This document shows, in pieces, positions 27,576 through 36,252 of a DNA stretch of 64,000 nt. The position numbers and the translations under genes were made by a program. Location of the stretch: positions 124,001 to 188,000 of the forward strand of contig NZ_JFKC01000002.1 in the NCBI RefSeq assembly GCF_002115805.1, in the 5' to 3' direction. How positions within the stretch are numbered: the first letter of the stretch is position 1; each line of letters starts with the position of its first letter. The stretch comes from Marivita geojedonensis (lineage in GTDB: Bacteria; Pseudomonadota; Alphaproteobacteria; Rhodobacterales; Rhodobacteraceae). The notes under the pieces are model-generated. The model was not told the DNA's origin and ran no database searches. It worked only from the letters and a program-made list of their open reading frames with translations.

Positions 27576-28645
27576 TTGTTGTCTTTGCCATGGCCGCGGC
27601 CCTTTGGGGGCTGGGCGCGTTGATGAAGATGCCGCGAACGGCGCGGCTCTACATGATCGGGCTGCTCTATGTCGGGGTGCTGTTCATCCAGATCGCGCTG
27701 CCGGTGGGGCATCCGCTGCGCATGGCGACAGGCGAGAGTGCGGCACTGTGGATCTTGTTGGGCGTCTTTGCGGCGGTCGCGGTTCTGTATGGCAAGGTCG
27801 TCAAGAGATTGAAGGACCGCGCAGTGGCCAAGGAAAAGGGTGAGGCGGCGCCCGTGCAGCGGTCTGCCAGTTTCTCGGCATCGGAATTGGAACGGTACGC
27901 ACGCCATATCGTGCTGCGTGAGATCGGTGGCCCGGGGCAGAAGGCGCTGCGGGATGCCAAGGTGCTTGTGATCGGGGCTGGGGGTCTGGGCGCGCCTGCG
28001 CTGCAATATCTGGCGGCGGCGGGTGTCGGCAACATCGGGGTGATAGACGACGACGTGGTTGAGAACGCCAATCTGCAACGGCAGGTGATCCACCGGGATA
28101 AGGACATCGGTATGCCCAAGGTGTTTTCCGCGCAGGCCGCGATGCTGGCGCAAAACCCGCATGTTGAGGTGCGCCCCTATCACCGGCGGCTGGCCGAGGA
28201 TGTGGCCGAAAAGCTGGTGTCGGAGTACGATCTGGTGCTGGACGGCACGGACAATTTCGAGACACGCTATCTTGCGAACCGCGCTGCCGTTGCTATGGGC
28301 AAGCCGTTGATTTCCGGTGCGTTGTCGCAGTGGGAAGGGCAGATCTCGGTCTTTGATCCGGCCTCTGGTACGCCCTGTTATCAGTGTATCTTCCCCGAAG
28401 CGCCTGCAGCGGGGCTGGCCCCGTCCTGTGCCGAGGTTGGGGTGATCGGGCCCTTGCCCGGTGTGATCGGGTCGATGATGGCAGTCGAGGCGATCAAGCT
28501 GATCACCGGGGCGGGGCAGGCGCTCAAGGGTGAGATGCTGATTTACGATGCGCTGTGGGGTGAGACGCGGAAAATCGGGCTGAAACCGCGCGACGATTGC
28601 CCGATCTGCGGTGCGGCGTCTGTGAAGACAGCTGCGGCACGCTGA
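27572..28645 (+). CDS. HesA/MoeB/ThiF-family adenylyltransferase with N-terminal membrane anchor
   Basis: 357 residues. The first ~80 residues hold three hydrophobic segments (about 1-18, 27-45, 57-75). A standard E1-like domain follows, with the nucleotide loop [17 protein letters not shown] (about residues 132-148), the catalytic cysteine region [17 protein letters not shown] and zinc pairs CYQC and CPIC. It should adenylate the C-terminal glycine of MoaD, ThiS or a related sulfur carrier. No rhodanese domain is present. The membrane part is unusual for MoeB/ThiF. It overlaps dut by 4 bp. Confidence 0.9.
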   Translation: MIVVFAMAAALWGLGALMKMPRTARLYMIGLLYVGVLFIQIALPVGHPLRMATGESAALWILLGVFAAVAVLYGKVVKRLKDRAVAKEKGEAAPVQRSASFSASELERYARHIVLREIGGPGQKALRDAKVLVIGAGGLGAPALQYLAAAGVGNIGVIDDDVVENANLQRQVIHRDKDIGMPKVFSAQAAMLAQNPHVEVRPYHRRLAEDVAEKLVSEYDLVLDGTDNFETRYLANRAAVAMGKPLISGALSQWEGQISVFDPASGTPCYQCIFPEAPAAGLAPSCAEVGVIGPLPGVIGSMMAVEAIKLITGAGQALKGEMLIYDALWGETRKIGLKPRDDCPICGAASVKTAAAR

Positions 28646-28725
28646 ACACCGCTTTCCCTGTTCGTGGCCCATTGTTGTTGGCATCGGGCGGCCCTAGGTT
28701 TTGGGAAACCGAATAGGAGCCTTCG

Positions 28726-30738
28726 ATGACCAACCCTTTGCTTGAGACCTGGGACACAGAGTTCGGCCTGCCGCCGTTTGAGCAGATTGAGGACGCGCAT
28801 TTCGCGCCCGCGATCGAGGCCGCGATGGCGGAAGGGCTGGCAGAGGTCGAAGCGGTGGCGAACAACCACGAGCCGCCGACCTTTGAGAACACGATTGAAG
28901 GTCTGATGAAAACCGGCGCGGCCTTGGATCGGGTTCTGGGCGTATTCTACAACCTGGCCGGGGCCGACAGCACCGATATGCGTGAAGAGATCATGCGGGA
29001 GTTTTCGCCCAAGCTCGCGGCGCATTCGGCGGCCATTTATGGCAATCAGGCGCTGTTTTCGCGGATTGAACAAGTGTGGCTGGCGCGCGAGGCGCTGGAC
29101 CTGACGCCGGAGCAGGCGCGGGTGCTGATGCTGACCCATCGAGGTTTCGTGCGCGCGGGCGCTGCGCTGACCGGGGATGAGGCGGCGCGAATGAAGGAGA
29201 TCAAGGGGCGTTTGGCCACCTTGGGCACGCAATTCGGTCAGAACCTCTTGGCGGATGAGCGGGACTGGCAACGGGCCTTGTCCGAGGACGAGCTTGAGGG
29301 CCTGCCGAAATTCGTGGTCGACGCAGTGCGCGCCGCGGGCAAGGAGCGCGGGGCTGACGGCCCGGTTCTGACCCTGTCGCGCTCGGTGATGGTGCCGTTC
29401 CTGCAGTTCTGTCCCAATCGGGCGCTGCGGGAAGAGGCTTGGCGCGCTTGGGTGGCGCGCGGCGAAAATGGCGGCAAGACCGACAACAGGGGTGTGGCGG
29501 CTGAGATCCTGCAGTTGCGGCAGGAGCGGGCGAAGCTGCTCGGCTATGACGATTTTGCCTCCTACAAGCTCGAGACCGAAATGGCGAAAACGCCGGAGGC
29601 CGTTCGCGGTCTGCTCATGGATGTGTGGGAGCCTGCAAAGGCGCGGGCTTTGGCGGATGCTGCGCTGCTGGAAGAGAGGATGGTGGCCGATGGTGTGAAC
29701 GGACCGCTGCAGGCATGGGATTGGCGGTACTATTCCGAGGCGCGGCGGAGCGAGGAATTTGCGCTCAACGAGGCAGAGTTGAAGCCGTATTTCCAGTTGG
29801 ACAAGATGATCGAGGCATCTTTTGCCTGTGCGAACCGACTGTTCGGGCTGGAGTTCCGGCCTTTGGAAGTGCCGCTCTACCACAAGGACGCGCGGGCGTG
29901 GGAGGTGGCACGGAACGGGCAGCATGTGGCTGTGTTCATCGGGGATTACTTTGCGCGTGCGTCGAAGCGGTCGGGTGCGTGGTGTTCTGCGATGCGGTCT
30001 CAGCGCAAGTTCCCGGATGTTCAGGCACCAATTGTGGTGAACATCTGCAACTTCGCCAAGGGTGACCCGGCGCTGCTGTCCTATGACGATGCGCGCACGC
30101 TGTTCCACGAATTCGGCCATGCGCTGCACCAGATGCTTTCGGATGTGACCTATGACATGATTTCGGGCACGTCGGTGGCGCGGGACTTTGTCGAGCTGCC
30201 GAGCCAGTTGTACGAGCACTGGCTGGAAGTGCCGGAGGTGTTGCAGGAATTCGCCACCCATGCGGAGACTGGCGAAGCGATGCCGCAGGAGATGCTGGAC
30301 AAGGTGCTGGCGGCGGCGACCTATGACATGGGCTTCCAGACGGTGGAATATGTGGCCTCTGCGCTGGTCGATCTGGCGTTCCATGAAGGGGATCCTCCCG
30401 CCGATCCGATGGCGGCGCAGGCCGAGGTGCTGGCGGATATAGGGATGCCCGAGGCCATCGTCATGCGCCATGCGACGCCGCATTTCGCGCATGTGTTCAC
30501 CGGGGACGGCTATTCGTCTGGCTATTACAGCTACATGTGGTCCGAAGTGATGGACGCGGACGCCTTCGAGGCGTTCGAGGAAGCGGGCGGCGCATTCGAT
30601 CCGGCGATGGCTGGCAAGCTCGAGCAGTTCATCCTGTCGGCTGGTGGGTCCGAAGAGGCGGATGTGCTTTATACCAAGTTCCGGGGTCGGATGCCGGGGG
30701 TTGAAGCACTGCTAAAGGGTCGTGGATTGGCAGCCTGA
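28726..30738 (+). CDS. M3-family oligopeptidase (oligopeptidase A / peptidyl-dipeptidase Dcp)
   Basis: 670 residues. The zinc site HEFGHALHQM lies near residue 461, with the third ligand expected in the following helix (GTSVARDFVELPSQLYEHW). The N-terminus NPLLETWDTEFGLPPFEQIEDAHFAPAIEAAM is typical of the PrlC/Dcp subgroup. It is a cytoplasmic metallopeptidase that degrades short peptides. GGAGCC precedes the ATG. A pair of long palindromes follows the stop, before a convergent ArsR gene. Confidence 0.93.
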   Translation: MTNPLLETWDTEFGLPPFEQIEDAHFAPAIEAAMAEGLAEVEAVANNHEPPTFENTIEGLMKTGAALDRVLGVFYNLAGADSTDMREEIMREFSPKLAAHSAAIYGNQALFSRIEQVWLAREALDLTPEQARVLMLTHRGFVRAGAALTGDEAARMKEIKGRLATLGTQFGQNLLADERDWQRALSEDELEGLPKFVVDAVRAAGKERGADGPVLTLSRSVMVPFLQFCPNRALREEAWRAWVARGENGGKTDNRGVAAEILQLRQERAKLLGYDDFASYKLETEMAKTPEAVRGLLMDVWEPAKARALADAALLEERMVADGVNGPLQAWDWRYYSEARRSEEFALNEAELKPYFQLDKMIEASFACANRLFGLEFRPLEVPLYHKDARAWEVARNGQHVAVFIGDYFARASKRSGAWCSAMRSQRKFPDVQAPIVVNICNFAKGDPALLSYDDARTLFHEFGHALHQMLSDVTYDMISGTSVARDFVELPSQLYEHWLEVPEVLQEFATHAETGEAMPQEMLDKVLAAATYDMGFQTVEYVASALVDLAFHEGDPPADPMAAQAEVLADIGMPEAIVMRHATPHFAHVFTGDGYSSGYYSYMWSEVMDADAFEAFEEAGGAFDPAMAGKLEQFILSAGGSEEADVLYTKFRGRMPGVEALLKGRGLAA

Positions 30739-30744
30739 ATCGGA

Positions 30745-30788
30745 GGCACTCCGTCGACGGAGTGCCCAAACGCGTCGACGCGTTTGGG
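30745..30788. repeat. Paired GTCGAC palindromes between convergent genes
   Basis: Two perfect palindromes share two bases. The first is 22 bp (30745-30766, core TCCGTCGACGGA) and the second 24 bp (30765-30788, core CGCGTCGACGCG). They fill almost the whole 51-bp gap between the M3 peptidase stop and the ArsR gene stop, so they follow both convergent genes. As RNA each would form a long stem with a UCGA tetraloop on either strand, with no U-tract. A bidirectional terminator role is inferred. Confidence 0.85.
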
Positions 30789-30789
30789 G

Positions 30790-31122
30790 TCAGGTGTCGG
30801 AGGTCAGGTTTTCTGTTTCCAGAAAGCGTTCGAAGGCATCGAGATTGATGGCTTCGAACTGGCCGAAGGCCTGCATCCAGATGCTGGCATCGCGAAGTGC
30901 GTCCGGTTCCAGTTTGCACCACTTCACACGACCGCGTTTTTCCTGGCTGATCAGGCCCGCATTGGCGAGGATTACGAGGTGTTTCGAGATCGCCGCGAGG
31001 GACATGTCAAACGGGTCTGCCACGTCGGTGACGGCCATGTCATCCTCGAGCAGCATCGTCAGAATCTGACGGCGGGTCGGGTCTGCCAATGCGGCAAAGA
31101 CGGTGTCGAGTGTGGGGCCCAT
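30790..31122 (-). CDS. ArsR-family transcriptional regulator
   Basis: 110 residues of winged helix-turn-helix type: LDTVFAALADPTRRQILTMLLEDDMAVTDVADPFDMSLAAISKHLVILANAGLISQEKRGRVKWCKL. It has no ELCVCDL metal site, so it is unlikely to be a metal sensor. It resembles the SdpR-like members that often precede SRPBCC-domain genes, but no such gene is adjacent here. No clear ribosome site is seen before the ATG. A TCAAC-n6-GTTGA inverted repeat lies 32 bp upstream. Confidence 0.85.
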   Translation of the reverse strand: MGPTLDTVFAALADPTRRQILTMLLEDDMAVTDVADPFDMSLAAISKHLVILANAGLISQEKRGRVKWCKLEPDALRDASIWMQAFGQFEAINLDAFERFLETENLTSDT

Positions 31123-31153
31123 GGCGCGCAGTAGACGGAGATGGCCGGAAAAC

Positions 31154-31169
31154 TCAACCGGAAAGTTGA
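31154..31169. promoter_or_regulatory. Possible operator upstream of the ArsR gene
   Basis: TCAAC and GTTGA form 5-bp arms around six bases, 32 bp upstream of the ArsR start. The place suits autoregulation, but the repeat is short and could be chance. Confidence 0.3.
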
Positions 31170-31244
31170 ATATGCGGAATGGGACCAAATTGGGAGAATT
31201 GCCCCTGCGACCCTTTGCGCGGCCACTTATTCGAAACATGAAAA

Positions 31245-31258
31245 TTGATTTTTATCAA
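31245..31258. promoter_or_regulatory. FNR/FnrL-type box between ArsR gene and F0 ATP synthase operon
   Basis: TTGAT-TTTT-ATCAA is a perfect match to the FNR/FnrL consensus TTGAT-N4-ATCAA. It lies 109 bp before the atpI start and 123 bp before the divergent ArsR start. Its centre is 43 bp upstream of the proposed -35 hexamer of the atp promoter. This suggests oxygen-responsive control of the membrane part of ATP synthase, or of the ArsR gene. The FNR family also includes regulators with near-identical sites, such as DnrD/NnrR types. Confidence 0.7.
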
Positions 31259-31294
31259 AAGGTTGGGCGTATCATGCCCACGCCAAGCAGCGCC

Positions 31295-31323
31295 TTGACT
31301 CAGGACATGCTGCACCGTAGCAC
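31295..31323 (+). promoter_or_regulatory. Candidate sigma-70 promoter of the F0 operon
   Basis: TTGACT at 31295-31300 and TAGCAC at 31318-31323 are separated by 17 bp, and the atpI ATG follows 30 bp later. The -35 box is good and the -10 box is moderate. Confidence 0.4.
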
Positions 31324-31353
31324 ATGCCGAAAGTTCCAACTGGGATGGAGCGC

Positions 31354-31701
31354 ATGTCTGACGACGATCCAAAGCAAAGGCTGAAAGAGCTGGAAGCGCG
31401 GATCGCGGCGGCCAAGGGGGCCAAAGAGGACAAGCCACACCAGGAAGAACATTACAGCCAGGCGCAGCAAGCGTGGCGCATGGTGATTGAGATGGTGTCC
31501 GGTCTTGGGATCGGATTTGGCATCGGATACGGGCTTGATGCGGTCTTTAAGACCGATCCGTGGTTGATGGTGCTGTTTACATTGCTGGGCTTCGCGGCGG
31601 GGGTGAATGTTATGATCCGCACCGCCAAGGAGCTTCAGGTCAAGCAACTGGCCGAGCTGGCCGGAGAGAACGAGAGGGATCGACATGGCGACGGAAGCTA
31701 A
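31354..31701 (+). CDS. atpI: ATP synthase protein I
   Basis: 115 residues. A charged N-terminus ([22 protein letters not shown]) is followed by two membrane segments, with [35 protein letters not shown] between and within them, typical of AtpI. It helps assemble the c-ring. The start at MSDDDP is chosen for its GGAG ribosome site rather than the ATG ten codons upstream. It overlaps atpB by 17 bp and begins the F0 operon. F1 genes are not in this window, as in other Rhodobacterales. Confidence 0.92.
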   Translation: MSDDDPKQRLKELEARIAAAKGAKEDKPHQEEHYSQAQQAWRMVIEMVSGLGIGFGIGYGLDAVFKTDPWLMVLFTLLGFAAGVNVMIRTAKELQVKQLAELAGENERDRHGDGS

Positions 31702-32443
31702 CGGTCACAGCGAAGGCGGACTGGTTTTCCACCCGATGGACCAGTTCATCGTCAAGCCGCTGTTCGGCGACGGTGCAGTGGGCATGTTCACCTTTACCAA
31801 CGTTGCGTTGTGGCTCCTGCTGGCTGTGGCCTGCGTGATCGCGCTGATGGTGCTGGGCACGTCCAAGCGCGCGACAGTGCCGACACGAGTGCAGTCGATC
31901 GCGGAACTGGCCTATGGTTTCGTTTACAAGATGGTCGAGGATGTGACCGGCAAGGATGCGGTGAAGTACTTCCCGTATATCTTCACGCTGTTCATGTTCA
32001 TCGCTTTCTCGAATTTCCTTGCGCTGATCCCGACCTCATTCTCGCCGACCTCGCACATCGCGGTTACGGCCATCCTCGGTTTCGGCGTGTTCATCGCGGT
32101 GACTGCGCTGGGCTTCATCAAGAACGGCGCGAGCTTCCTTGGTCTCTTCTGGGTCTCGAGCGCGCCGCTGGCGCTGCGTCCGATCCTCGCGGTGATCGAA
32201 CTGATTTCCTACTTCGTGCGTCCCGTCAGCCACTCCATCCGTCTTGCGGGTAACATCATGGCAGGCCACGCGGTTCTCAAAGTGTTCGCCGGTTTCGCCG
32301 CGATCACCGCAGTCGCCCCGTTGTCGATCCTCGGCATCACGGCAATCTATGCACTGGAAGTGCTCGTGGCCTTCATCCAGGCTTACGTGTTCACCATCCT
32401 GACTTGCGTGTACCTCAAGGACGCGCTGCACCCGTCACACTAA
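31685..32443 (+). CDS. atpB: ATP synthase F0 subunit a
   Basis: 252 residues with five to six membrane segments. The proton-channel arginine is in [12 protein letters not shown] (about residues 186-197). [15 protein letters not shown] at the N-terminus and [22 protein letters not shown] at the C-terminus are standard. It forms the stator half-channels against the c-ring. It overlaps atpI. A short hairpin (TGGGTGC-gt-GCACCCA, 32450-32465) lies between it and atpE, where differential translation of subunit c is often set. Confidence 0.97.
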   Translation: MATEANGHSEGGLVFHPMDQFIVKPLFGDGAVGMFTFTNVALWLLLAVACVIALMVLGTSKRATVPTRVQSIAELAYGFVYKMVEDVTGKDAVKYFPYIFTLFMFIAFSNFLALIPTSFSPTSHIAVTAILGFGVFIAVTALGFIKNGASFLGLFWVSSAPLALRPILAVIELISYFVRPVSHSIRLAGNIMAGHAVLKVFAGFAAITAVAPLSILGITAIYALEVLVAFIQAYVFTILTCVYLKDALHPSH

Positions 32444-32502
32444 TACCGGTGGGTGCGTGCACCCATCCCCAGTTTCAACTTCCAATCGTAAGGAGAATTC
32501 AC

Positions 32503-32727
32503 ATGGAAGGCGATCTCGCACACATCGGCGCAGGCCTGGCAGCAATCGGTTCCGGCGCAGCCGCAATCGGGGTGGGCAACGTGGCCGGCAACTACCTCGC
32601 AGGCGCCCTGCGTAACCCGTCCGCTGCTGCTTCGCAGACAGCAACCCTCTTCATCGGTATCGCGTTCGCAGAAGCGCTGGGGATCTTCGCATTCCTCGTG
32701 TCGCTGCTGCTGATGTTCGCCGTCTAA
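32503..32727 (+). CDS. atpE: ATP synthase F0 subunit c
   Basis: 74 residues forming a two-helix hairpin. The first helix has the glycine-rich [24 protein letters not shown], the polar loop is GALRNPSA, and the proton-carrying glutamate is Glu57 in [14 protein letters not shown] strong AAGGAG ribosome site precedes the ATG, in keeping with its high copy number in the ring. Confidence 0.98.
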   Translation: MEGDLAHIGAGLAAIGSGAAAIGVGNVAGNYLAGALRNPSAAASQTATLFIGIAFAEALGIFAFLVSLLLMFAV

Positions 32728-32812
32728 GCTTCGGACTTAAATCCTTACGCGCGGGCGGTGCCGTAATCACGCGGCCCGCCCGATGTAACGACAAGTTCCG
32801 ACGGAGGACGAC

Positions 32813-33367
32813 ATGGCAACCGAAACCACTGGTACAGCCAGCGCATGTGTGGGTCCGGATGGCAGCGCCATCGGCATGCCGCAGCTTTGCGCCGACTGGA
32901 TGCCGAACCAGATCTTCTGGCTTCTGATCGCGCTGATCGCGATTTACTTTGTCCTGTCCCGCATCGCGTTGCCGCGCATTGCGACGGTTCTGGCGGAACG
33001 ACAAGGCACGATTACAAACGACCTCGCAGCTGCTGAAGATCTAAAGCAGAAGGCTGTCGAGGCCGAAGAGGCCTATAACAAGGCCCTCGCCGATGCCCGT
33101 GCGGAAGCGCACGAGATCATCGCAAAGAACAAGGCTGAAATGCAGGCCGAACTGGACAAGGCTATCGCGAAGGCGGATGCCGAGATTGCTGCGAAGGCAG
33201 CGGAATCGGAAAAGGCCATTGCCGAAATCCGCGCCTCTGCCGTGCAGAGTGTGGAAGCCGTCGCCAAAGACACCGCAGGCAGCATCGTTGCCGCTGTGGG
33301 TGGTCAGGCGGATGACGCGGCGGTTGCCGCTGCCGTTGACGCGCAGATAAAGGGGGGAATGACATGA
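32813..33367 (+). CDS. ATP synthase F0 subunit b'
   Basis: 184 residues. One N-terminal membrane segment ([27 protein letters not shown], about residues 29-56) is followed by a long charged coiled coil rich in Ala, Glu and Lys. It is the diverged b' partner of subunit b, found in photosynthetic and many alphaproteobacterial lineages, and is sometimes named atpF2, atpG or atpX. The two b-type subunits form the peripheral stalk as a heterodimer. It overlaps atpF by 4 bp (ATGA). Confidence 0.95.
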   Translation: MATETTGTASACVGPDGSAIGMPQLCADWMPNQIFWLLIALIAIYFVLSRIALPRIATVLAERQGTITNDLAAAEDLKQKAVEAEEAYNKALADARAEAHEIIAKNKAEMQAELDKAIAKADAEIAAKAAESEKAIAEIRASAVQSVEAVAKDTAGSIVAAVGGQADDAAVAAAVDAQIKGGMT

Positions 33368-33924
33368 ACCGTATCATGACAATTGCCGCAGCATCGCTGC
33401 TCGCCAGCCCGGCTTTTGCCGCAAGCGGCCCGTTCTTCTCTCTGAAGAACACCGACTTCGTGGTGACCGTTGGTTTCCTCGTCTTCATCGGCGTTCTGCT
33501 GTACTTCAAGGTGCCGTCTCTGCTGATGGGCATGCTGGACAAGCGCGCAGAAGGTATCCGGAACGAGCTGGATGAGGCCAAAGCGCTGCGTGAAGAAGCA
33601 CAGGCTCTGCTGGCCTCCTATGAGCGCCGTCAGCGCGAAGTGCAGGAGCAGGCGGACCGCATCATCGCACATGCCAAAGAAGAGGCCGTTCTAGCCGGTG
33701 AGCAGGCCCGTGCGGATCTGGAAAAGTCGATCGCACGCCGTTTGGCTGCCGCCGAAGATCAGATTGCGTCGGCTCAGGCCAGCGCCGTCAAAGAAGTGCG
33801 GGACCGTGCGATTGCCGTGGCAATCAAAGCTGCACGCGACGTTGTAGCCAAGCAGATGACTGCCAAAGACGCGGCCAAGAGTATCGACGATGCAATTGCA
33901 GAGGTTGGCCAGAAGCTCCACTGA
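33364..33924 (+). CDS. atpF: ATP synthase F0 subunit b
   Basis: 186 residues. An apparent N-terminal signal-like stretch ([22 protein letters not shown]) precedes the membrane anchor [34 protein letters not shown] and a long coiled coil ending [22 protein letters not shown]. Many alphaproteobacterial b subunits have this cleavable-looking extension. It is the last gene of the operon, followed by an intrinsic terminator and then a palindrome pair. Confidence 0.96.
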   Translation: MNRIMTIAAASLLASPAFAASGPFFSLKNTDFVVTVGFLVFIGVLLYFKVPSLLMGMLDKRAEGIRNELDEAKALREEAQALLASYERRQREVQEQADRIIAHAKEEAVLAGEQARADLEKSIARRLAAAEDQIASAQASAVKEVRDRAIAVAIKAARDVVAKQMTAKDAAKSIDDAIAEVGQKLH

Positions 33925-33948
33925 GCTTTCTGATCACAGTATGAAAAG

Positions 33949-33979
33949 AGCCCCGGTTGCCCGGGGCTTTTTTGTTTTG
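33949..33979 (+). terminator. Intrinsic terminator of the F0 operon
   Basis: AGCCCCGG-ttgc-CCGGGGCT is an 8-bp GC stem followed by TTTTTTGTTTTG. It lies 25 bp after the atpF stop and is the clearest rho-independent terminator on the plus strand. Confidence 0.93.
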
Positions 33980-33985
33980 TGGGGA

Positions 33986-34025
33986 CGGATGCGTCGACGC
34001 ATCCGGGTTTTCTGTCGACGGAAAA
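33986..34025. repeat. Paired GTCGAC palindromes between atpF and yggS
   Basis: Positions 33986-34005 are a perfect 20-bp palindrome with core GATGCGTCGACGCATC. Positions 34008-34025 form an 18-bp palindrome, TTTTCTGTCGACGGAAAA, with one G-T wobble. They end 6 bp before the yggS stop on the minus strand and follow the atp terminator on the plus strand. The same two cores, in the same order, occur at 91-133. Confidence 0.85.
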
Positions 34026-34031
34026 GCTGCG

Positions 34032-34691
34032 CTATCCTGCGGGCGGAACCCGTTCGCCGAACAGGGCAGAGCCAACACGGATATGTGTGGCACCGAAGGC
34101 GATGGCCTGTTGGAAATCGTCGCTCATGCCCATGGAGAGTTGGCTTAGGCCGTTACGGTCAGCCAGCTTGCGCAGCAGAGCGAAATGCAGCGAAGGGGTT
34201 TCGTCCACCGGCGGAATGCACATCAGACCCTGAACGGGCAGATCGAGGGCGCGACATTCGGAAACGAAGGCGTCCGTGTCAGCCGGTGCGATCCCGGCTT
34301 TCTGCGGCTCTTCCCCGGTGTTCACCTGAATGAAGAGTGGAGGGCAGTGGCCCATTTCCTGCGCCAGTCGGGCAAAGGTGTTGGCCAGTTTGGGCCGGTC
34401 GAGCGTGTGGATGACATCGAAAAGCTCGAATGCCTGACGCGCCTTGTTGCTTTGCAAAGGGCCAATAAGGTGCAGGTCGATGCCGTCATAGGTTTCGCGG
34501 AAACCGGGCCATTTGCCGGCCGCTTCCTGCACGCGGTTCTCACCAAAGCTTCGGTGCCCTTCCTTGAGGACTGCTTCGACGCGTTCATTCGGCTGAACCT
34601 TGGACACGGCAATCAGGGTGACGTCCGACGGATCGCGGCCTGCTTCGGTGGCAGCTTTGGCGATGCGGTTGGCGATCTCTGTCAATCCCAT
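34032..34691 (-). CDS. YggS/PROSC-family PLP homeostasis protein
   Basis: 219 residues of the alanine-racemase-like barrel. The PLP lysine is in VTLIAVSKVQPNERVEAVLKEG, and FGENRVQEAAGK, LHLIGPLQSNKARQA and QLSMGMSDDFQQAIAFGATHIRVGSALFG are diagnostic. The family binds pyridoxal phosphate and affects B6 homeostasis and amino acid pools. The start at MGLTEI follows GGGGAG and overlaps the upstream sulfotransferase gene by 10 bp. Confidence 0.94.
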   Translation of the reverse strand: MGLTEIANRIAKAATEAGRDPSDVTLIAVSKVQPNERVEAVLKEGHRSFGENRVQEAAGKWPGFRETYDGIDLHLIGPLQSNKARQAFELFDVIHTLDRPKLANTFARLAQEMGHCPPLFIQVNTGEEPQKAGIAPADTDAFVSECRALDLPVQGLMCIPPVDETPSLHFALLRKLADRNGLSQLSMGMSDDFQQAIAFGATHIRVGSALFGERVPPAG

Positions 34692-36151
34692 GGTGTGTCT
34701 CCCCAGGCGTCGATGAAGGGTTGCATCTCGGTTTCGTAGCGGCGCCACGCAGCGGTCGAACTTTTGTAAATTGGCTGCCGTACCTGATGCAGGCTGAGTG
34801 TTTTGACCGTGCCGCCCTTCTCATGGAAGTTGAGGCACTCATCCTCCCATTCAAGACCTGCAGCTTCAATCACCCTGCGTGATTGAAGCTCGGGGTCCGA
34901 TACGAGATCTTCGTACCGGACTTCGGCAAAGCGGTCTGGAAGCGTGTCGCGCCAGTGGCTGATGACCTGCCGGAATGCTTTGATGACTTCGGCGATCGTC
35001 GCGAGGTCGTTGGCATAGCGATGCGTGCCGCCCTTGAAGTGGTTCTTGTAGATCGACAGCGCGATGTCGCGTGGATCGCGGTGCACAACGATGAAGCGCG
35101 CGTTTGGGAGCGTCGCGTGTAACAGGCCGTAAATCATGAAAGCCATGATGGATTTGTCCGTCAGACAGGGTTTCGTCTGATCGACAAAAGGCACGTTGGC
35201 GCGCCCGAGAAGACCGATGAAAGCCTTGAAGTGTTCTGACGGCTCCTCGGCAAGCGGGCGCATGTCGGCACCAGTGCCAAAACTGGCATAGGCACAGCGC
35301 AAAGCTGTCGCCATCTCGCCGCCAGCGTGTACCCGGCTATGGCTGGCTATGATCTGCTCTACCAGAGTTGTCCCGGAACGGGGCAGGCCCGTCACAAAGA
35401 TCAACGCCGGGTCTGTTCCTTTGGCATCCTGCAGCGGACGCAAACCGTCCTGCGCCTTCAGAACACCGTCACGTTCGGCCTTTCGGACCTCGGGGTCATC
35501 AGGCCAGAGATCGGCCTGTGCCTTGTTCGCGAGGCGAAGATGCGGAAACACTTTCGAGGTGTTCTTGGTATCCTCCATAGCCTTGGCCAGCGCGAAGTTG
35601 ATATGCATGCGCCCCGTGGCCGACAGGCGTGGATGATTTGCCAATCGCCGCATAGCGCCAATCATAGGATCGTTTGGCTTGATCCGAATGGTTGTGGCAA
35701 GCATCCGGTACAGCTCGGCATCGTACGGGTGTTTTTTCTGCAGCTTCCGGAGGAGTTTTTCCGATTCATCGAACTGACCGGCAGTTTGGAGATAAAGCGC
35801 CTTTTCCGCCTGCGGTTTGATGGCCTTCGGATCGAGAGCGATTTGTTTGTCATAGAGTGACAGAACGGTCTCGTGGTTTCCGGCGGCGGAATGTGCGGCA
35901 ATGGCTTCCGTCAGGATCGCCTGTTCGGAGGGTCGGAGCGCGACAGCACGGTCGATGGCGCTGAGCCGTTTGTCCTGATCTCCCAGGCGGGCGGCGATAC
36001 GCGCCCGCTGGTAATGGATCTCAGGAAGGTTTGGGGCTTGCAGCAACAGTCCATCGAGCAACGCGGCGGCCTGCAGATCGTTCCCGTCCCGCGCAAGTGC
36101 GAGGGCCTTGTCATAGGTCGTTTTGATTGCGAGTGCTGGGTTGTTCTGCAT
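34682..36151 (-). CDS. TPR-repeat sulfotransferase
   Basis: 489 residues. The first ~200 form TPR-like helical repeats (AALLDGLLLQAPNLPEIHYQRARIAARLGD, VLSLYDKQIALDPKAIKPQAEKALYL, SEKLLRKLQKKHPYDAELYRML). A sulfotransferase domain follows, with the PAPS 5'-phosphosulfate loop FVTGLPRSGTTL (about 252-263) and the 3'-phosphate motif VVHRDPRDIALSIY (about 357-370). It may sulfate a protein or glycan, but no substrate is evident. It overlaps yggS by 10 bp. Confidence 0.88.
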   Translation of the reverse strand: MQNNPALAIKTTYDKALALARDGNDLQAAALLDGLLLQAPNLPEIHYQRARIAARLGDQDKRLSAIDRAVALRPSEQAILTEAIAAHSAAGNHETVLSLYDKQIALDPKAIKPQAEKALYLQTAGQFDESEKLLRKLQKKHPYDAELYRMLATTIRIKPNDPMIGAMRRLANHPRLSATGRMHINFALAKAMEDTKNTSKVFPHLRLANKAQADLWPDDPEVRKAERDGVLKAQDGLRPLQDAKGTDPALIFVTGLPRSGTTLVEQIIASHSRVHAGGEMATALRCAYASFGTGADMRPLAEEPSEHFKAFIGLLGRANVPFVDQTKPCLTDKSIMAFMIYGLLHATLPNARFIVVHRDPRDIALSIYKNHFKGGTHRYANDLATIAEVIKAFRQVISHWRDTLPDRFAEVRYEDLVSDPELQSRRVIEAAGLEWEDECLNFHEKGGTVKTLSLHQVRQPIYKSSTAAWRRYETEMQPFIDAWGDTPWD

Positions 36152-36193
36152 CGGAGCCTCGGCCTTTTGCCTTTAGCTACTCGGCCCATCCCG

Positions 36194-36225
36194 AAAAGAA
36201 AAGAGCGGGCACAAGGCCCGCTCTT
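36194..36225 (-). terminator. Intrinsic terminator of the porin gene
   Basis: On the minus strand AAGAGCGGGC-cttgt-GCCCGCTCTT forms a perfect 10-bp stem followed by TTCTTTTC. It lies 28 bp after the porin stop and ends that transcript before the sulfotransferase gene. Confidence 0.9.
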
Positions 36226-36252
36226 CCCTTAATCAAATCTGGCTATGAGCTA

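Noticed and set aside
28543-30492. 649-residue open frame antisense to the M3 peptidase gene
   Set aside because: It is a shadow of a well-supported gene, with no ribosome site or recognisable domain.
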